From NCBI GenBank assembly GCA_017542915.1, contig JAFXWI010000042.1, positions 1 to 12,785 of the forward strand: DNA of 12,785 bases, written 5' to 3'. Position numbers and translations under genes: made by a program. Shown in pieces: positions 6,935-12,785 of this stretch. The notes beneath the pieces are model-generated. The model searched no databases. It worked only from the letters and a program-made list of their open reading frames with translations, and was not told the DNA's origin. The DNA comes from Paludibacteraceae bacterium. Its GTDB lineage: Bacteria > Bacteroidota > Bacteroidia > Bacteroidales > Paludibacteraceae. Every line of letters starts with the position of its first letter. Within the stretch, counting starts at the first letter, position 1.

Positions 6935-9900
6935 ATGAAGAAGTTTTTCTTACTAACCATGGCGTCATTGATGACCGTCTTCGCGATGGCTGTCGGACGT
7001 AATGATGGTAGTACCAAAGCCAATGCCATTGACTTTGATTGGGACCAGGGTAATGTGCACCCAGGTGGTACCTTATGGTACCATGTTGACTTGGCTCCCC
7101 TCTACGAAGAGGAGAATCCCTCGTTGACGCTGTATGTGACGAACCCCAGTCGTGACAATTCGGTAAAGGCCAGCCTGACTGCGACTGTTGCCGGTGAGAC
7201 GGAGACGAAACACTACACCGTTACTCCTCACGAGCACCAGATCTACACTACGAATGCAACGATGCTGGTTCGTCTTCACCAGACGGAGATCTATCTCACG
7301 CTGACGACCGATGGCCCGGTGCTCTTGAGTGCAAAGGTGTTTGAAGCTTCGGATCTTGATGAGACCTGTAAGGACGCCAAAGAACTCAAGTGGGACACCG
7401 AGGCAACCCAAACCAAGGGTTATGCAGCATGGTGGAAAGTGGATTTGACCCAGATCAAAGACACGGTGAAGTTCAAGAAAGATGCGAAAGTCACCATCAC
7501 CAACGCTGGTTCCGGCACCGTTAACGTGAAGGCTGGTCAGTCGCTTGACTGCCCGTCGTCCGGTTTGACCAAGCGTAACTACACCCTCGCTGCAGGTAAG
7601 TCCATCGAGGACACCATCCCGCAGAGCATGATCCTGAGTGTGTACCCGGATGAGCTCTATTTCAGCATTGAGAACTTAGAGCAACCGGTGAAGATCAAAG
7701 TGGAAATGGTAGACCAACCGGTAGTGCCGATTATCCCGGCAGGAACGGCTGCCATTGAGATCAAGGCTAACCCGGCGGACACCACTATCGAAAGTGCAAA
7801 CATCCCCGCCGGCACAACGCTGTACGCTTTTAGCGTAGCTGACCTGAATGCACTGGCTAAGTATGAGCCGGAATTCACCTATCGCAACGAGAATGGTACG
7901 GCTGCTAAAGTCACCACCAAGATGGCTTTCGAGCGCCCCGCTTTCGGTACTACGAACGCTAACTACACAATCCCTGCCAAAGAGGACGAGATCGTGGTTT
8001 ACAAAAAGAACATGTTGGACGGTATGACCGGCGTAGACTCGATCTTCCTGCTCACGACTACCGACAAACCGATCAAGTTCTTGGCTCGCTACAAACACGT
8101 ACGTGAGGGTAAGGCTTGTAAGACCAACATCGACTTCAACTGGGAGTCCGGTCATACGCAAGAGGCTCGTACCACACAGTGGTATGCTGTTGAGATCGCT
8201 AACGCACGTGATAACATCGAGGATATCGTTGTTCACTTGAAGAACCTCAACCCGTCGGCTGCGGCTAAAGTAAATGCATCGTTGGCATTCTCCTGCCCGT
8301 ATATCGACCTTCAGGAGATTTCTCACTCGATTGCAGCCGGTAAAGAGGAGACTCGTACGCTGCGTTATTCGACCTATGCGATGATGTCTGACACCGTTTG
8401 GATCGGTTTGGAGACCAACCAGGATCTTAAGTTCTGGGCTACCACCAAGCCGGCACAGACCAAAGAGCCGGATAAAGCTTGTGAGCAAGCTGAGCCGTTC
8501 AACTGGGACAACGGTGTATTCCAAAAGAAGGACACCACCGTATGGTATAAGATTAATATGGAAGAAGTGCGCGAGAAAGCCGCTAAGTTCCCGACCGTAT
8601 TCGTTGAGAACCTGAGTGCTTCGAACCCAGTGAAGATCACCGCTGAGCTTTCGCTCGAGTGCCCGGATTCGATTGAGAACCAGAAACGCGAGTTGACGAT
8701 TGCTGCTAAGGGTACTTACTCCAAGCAGATCGCACGTAACCTCTTCGAGAACATCGTTCAAGATGAGATCTATCTGCGTGTCACCACTACGGAGGATATC
8801 TCGCTGAAAATTCGCTTGACTGAAGAAGCTGCTGGTTCCAGTTGCTCGTCCGCTATCCCGTTCAACTGGGCTTCCGGAAACACGCAGCCTGCCGGTGCTA
8901 ACCTCTGGTACGTAATCGACTTACATTCGGTTATCGAGAGTGGCAATGACCTCAAGCTCCATATGCAGAACCGCGACAACGCGAAGTGCGAAGGTTTCAT
9001 CCAGTTGGCATATAACTGCCCGCTTGAGGAGGCTACTTCGCTCCAGAACTTCACCTTGGCTCCGTACGGACAAAAGGATGCAACTATCCGCAACAGCGCT
9101 ATCGAGGCGATGACGGATGGTGTGGTATATGTAAACGTATCCGGTAGTACTTCCCTCCGCTTCTGGGCTGACAAACTCGAGGTAGTTCCGTTTGATACCA
9201 TCAAGGCTGATGGCATCACGCTCACCGAGCTGAGATGGAACGAGACCTATACCCAGACGGCTGATACCGCATGGTATCTCATTCCGAAGTCCCAGATCGA
9301 ACTCGTTCGTAATCTGGAAGAGAAAATGAAACCGGTAGCTCACCTGATCGACGCTTCTTCGTCCGCGAAGACCATCATGGCTGAGGCTGCATTCGCTTTC
9401 CCGATTGGAAAGAAGATGATGGGTAAGAGCCAAGATCTAAAGGCTAACCAACACTTCGCAGATACGATTCCTGCAGGTACCTTCGACCAAGTGCTTAAGC
9501 ACGACTCGATCATCCTGCGCATCATCCGTACCAAAGGTACCGGTGCCTTCGAGTTCAAGGCTGAACTCGTGAAAGCGTTCAGCGGTAACGATCCGAAGGA
9601 TGCTCTTCCTGTTCGCGTCAATGCGCTCTATACGCAAGCTCCGAACACCGAGATGTGGTATAAGGTTAAGACGGCTGACCTCAAGGCAGACAAGAACCTG
9701 TTCAACAAGGTATTGTATGTAATGGGTAAGAACGCCGGCAAGGGCGATGCGAAAGTGAAAGTAGCTGTTTACGATGGTTACAAACCGAAATATGTTAAGG
9801 AAGATGACCTGCTCATGGATCGCGGTGAGAGAACCATCAAGAAGGGCCAAACGAAATCGCATAATATTCCTGCACAGGCTATCTACGGTGTCGGTGATGT

Positions 9901-12013
9901 AGAGCTCTATATCAAGCTTCGTACGACAGACTCGCTCGTATTCGAGACTAAGTTCAACGGTGAGTATGCCGCTCAAACTCCGGATCCGGAGCAGCAGAAG
10001 GCTAAACTCGTTGTTCCGAACGTACAGTACTCGATCAAGGCTGGTGAGACCCGCTGGTATCGCGTATGTCTGCCGTATATCCAGAACAACTACAAGTACA
10101 TCGATAACTCCAGCCTCGAGTATGAGTTGCCGGGTACGGCTACTATCGAGGTAACCGCTACCTTCCAGGATACGATGAACTGCGCTATGCCGGTTCGCAA
10201 ACGTACCATCAACAAGAGTGGCAAGGCTTATAAGGGCACGAAGACGCTCCGCGAGTTGATCGACCGCGCTATCCGTAAAGCTGGTTACAAGTACGATATC
10301 TCCAGTACCGCTCCTGAATACATCGATAGTATGCTCCATCGCTTTGTAACAAAGGATTCGATCACGCTGTATGTACGCGTGAAGTCCGACCAGGACATCA
10401 AGGCGAAACTCATCACCCCGCAAACGACCGGTGACGACTGCCTCAACGCAATGTCGTTCGATTGGGAGCACGGTAACGTGAACCCGAAGAACCTGATTGG
10501 CGGTGGCAACTCCTGGTATGTAGCTGCGCTGGATACCGCTAAGTTGTTCGCTGAGGGCAAGAGCTTGCGTCTCCACGTTGACAACTGGTCTGAGACCAAT
10601 GCGAACACGGTTTATGCATCGCTCTTCTTCAAGTGTGGTGACCCGTCGCAAGGTGACATCTCGAAGACCATCCCGGCTGACTCCTCTTTGACGAAAGATA
10701 TCGCTCTTGACTTCATTAAGGCTTCCAGCCCGCAACTCATGTTCATCGAGTTCAACTCGACGGAGGACGCACATATCTGGATTGAGAAGATTGATATCAA
10801 GCGCGACACCGTACGCGTTGACACTACGTTCTTCGTATGTAAGGGTGGCGACGTGCTGGGTAAGACCATCAACGTTGATACCCTCTGGAACGATACGATT
10901 CGCAACATCAAGGACAACGAGAGAATGATGCTGTATGATTCGATCACGACCGTTCATGCCTTTGTTCTCCGCGAGCCGAAGACGTATGACATCTCTGATC
11001 AAGTAGACATCGAGCGCAATGCTGTGCTTGACCTGACTACTGCTGACACGTGGTTGAAAGCACAGTATGCTGCTGATGACAACGATACGATTCAGACGCT
11101 GTCGAGTATCAAGTGGCAATATGCTGTTTATCCGAGTGAGACCTTCAAGGATATTGACTTGACGAACCAACCGACCGTAACTTCGGAGCGTATCAAAGTA
11201 AGATACTTCGCATTTACGGAGTGTACGGAAGGTCAAGATCCGGATCCGTCTAAGGGTATCGTAGTATATAAGAACTATCTGAATACCGCGCGCGATACCG
11301 CTAAGATTACTGCATGTAACATGTATAAGTGGGCGGAGAATGATTCGACTTATATCGAGTCTACCACGGCTAATCCTGACTCGGTTGTCTTCCCGGGCGG
11401 TGTAAACTGGGGTGATAGTATCCTCTACTTGAGCCTGACGTTGAATAACCCGGCTAAGATGGACCTCAAGGCTATTGCTAAGTATGGTAACCGTCTGTTG
11501 CTCATCAACCGTTGGGACTTCGCTAAGTACGGCTTCGCAACCGATTCGATCTACACCTCTGGTGGTGCAGTGAAGGTTGAGTGGTTCGAGATGTTGGGTG
11601 CAACTCCGGATCCTGAGAATACGGATAAGTTCTTGGTTGAAGGCTATTCGTATAACAAGGCTGATGGTTCGCCGCTGGTAGGTACCTTCTACGCTGTTGT
11701 AAAGGTAGATAACGGAACCGCTTGCGGTCTCTACGGACGTACGAATACGCTCGTTTGTGGTGCACCTGCCGGCGTTGCTCCGCTGCTCGCTCCGAGCATC
11801 GTAATGCCGGGTGAGGACATCAAGGTGCTCAACCTCAATCCGGACCAAGAGACCACGATCCGCATCTTCACGACCGAGGGTCTGCTCCACAATACCTATA
11901 AGGTAAGCGGACAGGAGACCTTCACGATCAAGGCTGCGAACGATCATGGCTTCTACCTGGTAGAGCTCTTGAGCGGCGACGAGAAGTCCACTTTACGTTA
12001 TATTGTTAAATAA
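6935..12013 (+). CDS. Giant secreted 1692-aa protein with ten WY/Cys repeats and a T9SS type A-like tail
   Basis: Residues 1-19 are a signal peptide (MKKFFLLTMASLMTVFAMA). Residues 22-1290 hold ten degenerate tandem units of about 118-150 residues. Each contains an aromatic hallmark, with the position of its W or equivalent at 48, 166, 296, 416, 537, 658, 780, 908, 1041 and 1194; WY is present in eight, WW in one and LY in one. Better conserved units also show C-x-x-A, F-x-W-x-x-G and a later C-P. Residues 1298-1430 match the 449-aa protein's C-terminal domain. Residues about 1431-1612 are unassigned. Residues 1613-1692 (TTIRIFTTEGLL ... GFYLVELLSGDEKSTLRYIV in outline) have the form of a Por_Secre_tail/TIGR04183 sorting domain, implying export by the T9SS and surface attachment or release. 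Strand-rich repeats with a WY-x-V strand recall PPC-like beta-sandwich domains, which is only a guess. Codon use is strongly biased, suggesting high expression. No Shine-Dalgarno precedes the ATG. No catalytic motif was seen. Confidence 0.95.
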   Translation: MKKFFLLTMASLMTVFAMAVGRNDGSTKANAIDFDWDQGNVHPGGTLWYHVDLAPLYEEENPSLTLYVTNPSRDNSVKASLTATVAGETETKHYTVTPHEHQIYTTNATMLVRLHQTEIYLTLTTDGPVLLSAKVFEASDLDETCKDAKELKWDTEATQTKGYAAWWKVDLTQIKDTVKFKKDAKVTITNAGSGTVNVKAGQSLDCPSSGLTKRNYTLAAGKSIEDTIPQSMILSVYPDELYFSIENLEQPVKIKVEMVDQPVVPIIPAGTAAIEIKANPADTTIESANIPAGTTLYAFSVADLNALAKYEPEFTYRNENGTAAKVTTKMAFERPAFGTTNANYTIPAKEDEIVVYKKNMLDGMTGVDSIFLLTTTDKPIKFLARYKHVREGKACKTNIDFNWESGHTQEARTTQWYAVEIANARDNIEDIVVHLKNLNPSAAAKVNASLAFSCPYIDLQEISHSIAAGKEETRTLRYSTYAMMSDTVWIGLETNQDLKFWATTKPAQTKEPDKACEQAEPFNWDNGVFQKKDTTVWYKINMEEVREKAAKFPTVFVENLSASNPVKITAELSLECPDSIENQKRELTIAAKGTYSKQIARNLFENIVQDEIYLRVTTTEDISLKIRLTEEAAGSSCSSAIPFNWASGNTQPAGANLWYVIDLHSVIESGNDLKLHMQNRDNAKCEGFIQLAYNCPLEEATSLQNFTLAPYGQKDATIRNSAIEAMTDGVVYVNVSGSTSLRFWADKLEVVPFDTIKADGITLTELRWNETYTQTADTAWYLIPKSQIELVRNLEEKMKPVAHLIDASSSAKTIMAEAAFAFPIGKKMMGKSQDLKANQHFADTIPAGTFDQVLKHDSIILRIIRTKGTGAFEFKAELVKAFSGNDPKDALPVRVNALYTQAPNTEMWYKVKTADLKADKNLFNKVLYVMGKNAGKGDAKVKVAVYDGYKPKYVKEDDLLMDRGERTIKKGQTKSHNIPAQAIYGVGDVELYIKLRTTDSLVFETKFNGEYAAQTPDPEQQKAKLVVPNVQYSIKAGETRWYRVCLPYIQNNYKYIDNSSLEYELPGTATIEVTATFQDTMNCAMPVRKRTINKSGKAYKGTKTLRELIDRAIRKAGYKYDISSTAPEYIDSMLHRFVTKDSITLYVRVKSDQDIKAKLITPQTTGDDCLNAMSFDWEHGNVNPKNLIGGGNSWYVAALDTAKLFAEGKSLRLHVDNWSETNANTVYASLFFKCGDPSQGDISKTIPADSSLTKDIALDFIKASSPQLMFIEFNSTEDAHIWIEKIDIKRDTVRVDTTFFVCKGGDVLGKTINVDTLWNDTIRNIKDNERMMLYDSITTVHAFVLREPKTYDISDQVDIERNAVLDLTTADTWLKAQYAADDNDTIQTLSSIKWQYAVYPSETFKDIDLTNQPTVTSERIKVRYFAFTECTEGQDPDPSKGIVVYKNYLNTARDTAKITACNMYKWAENDSTYIESTTANPDSVVFPGGVNWGDSILYLSLTLNNPAKMDLKAIAKYGNRLLLINRWDFAKYGFATDSIYTSGGAVKVEWFEMLGATPDPENTDKFLVEGYSYNKADGSPLVGTFYAVVKVDNGTACGLYGRTNTLVCGAPAGVAPLLAPSIVMPGEDIKVLNLNPDQETTIRIFTTEGLLHNTYKVSGQETFTIKAANDHGFYLVELLSGDEKSTLRYIVK
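6998..10804 (+). repeat. Ten-unit protein repeat region of the giant protein (WY/Cys repeat)
   Basis: Approximate residue limits are 22-140, 141-262, 265-392, 393-512, 513-635, 636-752, 753-884, 885-1018, 1019-1166 and 1167-1290. Distances between successive aromatic hallmarks are 118, 130, 120, 121, 121, 122, 128, 133 and 153 residues. Units 4, 5 and 6 are the most alike (F-N-W near the start, WY, CP). The units have diverged at DNA level, so this is an old amplification, unlike the recent one in the 449-aa gene. Boundaries are approximate, and units 3, 7, 8 and 9 are the least certain. Confidence 0.85.
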
Positions 12014-12017
12014 GAAT

Positions 12018-12024
12018 AGGAGGT
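12018..12024 (+). promoter_or_regulatory. Strong Shine-Dalgarno (AGGAGGT) before the last gene
   Basis: AGGAGGT lies 6 nt before the ATG at 12031 and supports that start. None of the other five visible starts in the window has such a site, as is usual in Bacteroidota, where the anti-Shine-Dalgarno of 16S rRNA is reported to be largely sequestered. The site lies in the 17-nt gap after the giant gene. Confidence 0.75.
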
Positions 12025-12030
12025 AGCTCT

Positions 12031-12785
12031 ATGAAAACTATTAAATCAATTTTAATTGCAGCCACCCTGATTTGTGCAACGGCCGTTTCGGCTCAAGAAG
12101 CACAAGCTCCGAAACATGAGTTTAAAGTGGCTATCGGAGACTCCGTAATGATTAAGCGTGAGTGTCAAAAGTACTGCACGGGTGAGACTCCTTCTGTTTG
12201 GGTATGGGATAAAGTTCATACGGTTCGTCAGTTGGGTACCAAGCGTTTCCCGGACGGCGTGCTGTTGATGAACATCTATTCCTGGATGTGCGAGGACTGC
12301 TTGATCCCGGTTAACGGTCAGGCAGAAGAGAAAGCCGAGCAGGCTAAGAAAGAGCAAGCCGGCCAGAAAAAGGCATACGAGCAGGCAGTGAAGGACGGTA
12401 AGAAAGCCGAAGCTGCTAAGGCTGCTGAAGAAGTGAAGAAAGCAGAAGAGGCAAAGGCTGCCGCTGCTGCAACTGCTGCTGCCGCCGCAGAGCCTGTTAA
12501 GGCTGAAGAGGCTAAGGCTGCAGAGCCTGCAAAAGCAGTAGAGCCCGCTAAGGCAGAAGAGGCTAAGAAAGCTGAAGAAGCAAAAGCCGCTGAGGCTGCT
12601 AAGGCTGAAGAGGAGAAACCTCTTGCTGCTGACGGCGTAAAGCACGAGGCCGCTAAGGGTGACTCTATTCACTCGAAGCAGGACTTCCGTAGCGGTTACG
12701 ATCGCTTCACGATCGGCGTACGCGGCGGTGTGGCTTCGCAGTTGCACCAAGCTGTTTCCGGCGTGAATGCACATTGGGGTATCGG
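12031..12785 (+). CDS. Outer-membrane beta-barrel-type protein with SH3-like domain and Ala/Glu/Lys linker, 5' part (3' end outside the window)
   Basis: The frame runs from the ATG at 12031 to the window end (251 complete codons, no stop). Residues 1-21 are a signal peptide (AVSA|QEA). Residues 30-95 form a compact domain (KVHTVRQLGTKRFPDGVLL, then IYSW) resembling a small SH3-like fold that I recall from secreted and cell-wall-associated bacterial proteins. It contains four cysteines arranged as C45-x3-C49 and C87-x2-C90. Residues about 98-198 are almost purely Ala, Glu and Lys with some Pro, a TolA-like helical linker. From about 218 the pattern changes to alternating residues (YDRFTIGVRGGVASQL), typical of the first strands of a Bacteroidales outer-membrane barrel. 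The protein probably sits in the outer membrane with its N-terminal part in the periplasm, perhaps touching peptidoglycan; that is inference. It follows the giant gene by 17 nt, so co-transcription is likely, and it has an unusual strong Shine-Dalgarno. Confidence 0.88.
   Translation, partial: MKTIKSILIAATLICATAVSAQEAQAPKHEFKVAIGDSVMIKRECQKYCTGETPSVWVWDKVHTVRQLGTKRFPDGVLLMNIYSWMCEDCLIPVNGQAEEKAEQAKKEQAGQKKAYEQAVKDGKKAEAAKAAEEVKKAEEAKAAAAATAAAAAEPVKAEEAKAAEPAKAVEPAKAEEAKKAEEAKAAEAAKAEEEKPLAADGVKHEAAKGDSIHSKQDFRSGYDRFTIGVRGGVASQLHQAVSGVNAHWGI
12322..12624 (+). repeat. Low-complexity Ala/Glu/Lys coding stretch
   Basis: About 100 codons use almost only GCN, GAR and AAR triplets in irregular K-A-E-E-A and K-A-A-E-P patterns. 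This encodes the helical linker of the last protein. Such DNA is prone to length variation by slippage. It also creates a long spurious open frame on the opposite strand. Confidence 0.9.

Noticed and set aside
9437..11947. 836-codon open frame on the - strand inside the giant gene
   Set aside because: Its codons line up exactly with the + strand codons, so it exists only because TTA, CTA and TCA are avoided. It lacks a signal peptide or recognisable domain, while the + frame has clear repeats and a sorting-like tail.
12052..12774. 240-codon - strand frame that looks like a hydrophobic Leu/Phe/Ser-rich membrane protein
   Set aside because: It is the reverse complement of the Ala/Glu/Lys codon stretch. 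The apparent membrane segments are an artefact of low-complexity GCN/GAR/AAR codons.

Overview
The window looks like chromosomal DNA of an uncultured or gut-type Bacteroidales (phylum Bacteroidota) with roughly balanced base composition. Four things point there. The start codons lack Shine-Dalgarno sequences, with one exception. There is a Bacteroidota-type promoter (TTG, 20-bp spacer, TAnnTTTG). A giant secreted protein ends in what looks like a type A sorting domain of the type IX secretion system (T9SS). Several protein modules are typical of the order: InlB/Listeria-Bacteroides repeats, GCDS-type surface repeats, and short 'NG..II....Y...G' C-terminal tails. Every gene is on the + strand, and every protein whose N-terminus is visible and that is longer than 50 residues has a Sec signal peptide. 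No RNA gene, insertion sequence, CRISPR array, tRNA or integrase was seen, and no gap exceeds 300 bases.

Layout. (1) 2-2152: the 3' part of a large surface protein with MucBP-like and InlB_B repeats, followed by a long Bacteroidales-type C-terminal module. (2) 2155-2304: a 49-codon proline-tailed small ORF. (3) 2317-4152: a 611-aa secreted protein made of four degenerate repeats plus a sorting-like tail. These three are close together and probably co-transcribed. A promoter follows at about 4190-4220, overlapping a 12-bp palindrome. (4) 4241-5590: a 449-aa surface protein with three near-identical 53-residue tandem repeats. (5) 5595-6881: a 428-aa secreted protein, 4 nt downstream. (6) 6935-12013: a 1692-aa protein with ten repeats of about 120-150 residues and a T9SS-like tail. 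(7) 12031-end: the start of an apparent outer-membrane beta-barrel protein with an SH3-like N-terminal domain and a long Ala/Glu/Lys helical linker; it is cut by the window end.

The most interesting feature is a repeat family I do not recognise. I call it the 'WY/Cys repeat'. It has an N-terminal Cys or equivalent position, then F-x-W-x-x-G, then a W-Y-x-[VI] strand, and a second Cys about 53-65 residues after the first. It occurs ten times in the giant protein, about four times in the 611-aa protein and, more degenerate, about twice in the 428-aa protein. In the giant protein the two cysteines are present together or absent together, as expected for a disulfide. The 449-aa and 1692-aa proteins also share a second domain near their C-termini. 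The locus therefore looks like a family of related extracellular proteins built by duplication and shuffling, exported through Sec and then probably T9SS, next to an outer-membrane barrel that may anchor or accompany them. The biological role (adhesin, surface layer, fibre or glycan binding) cannot be read from the sequence.
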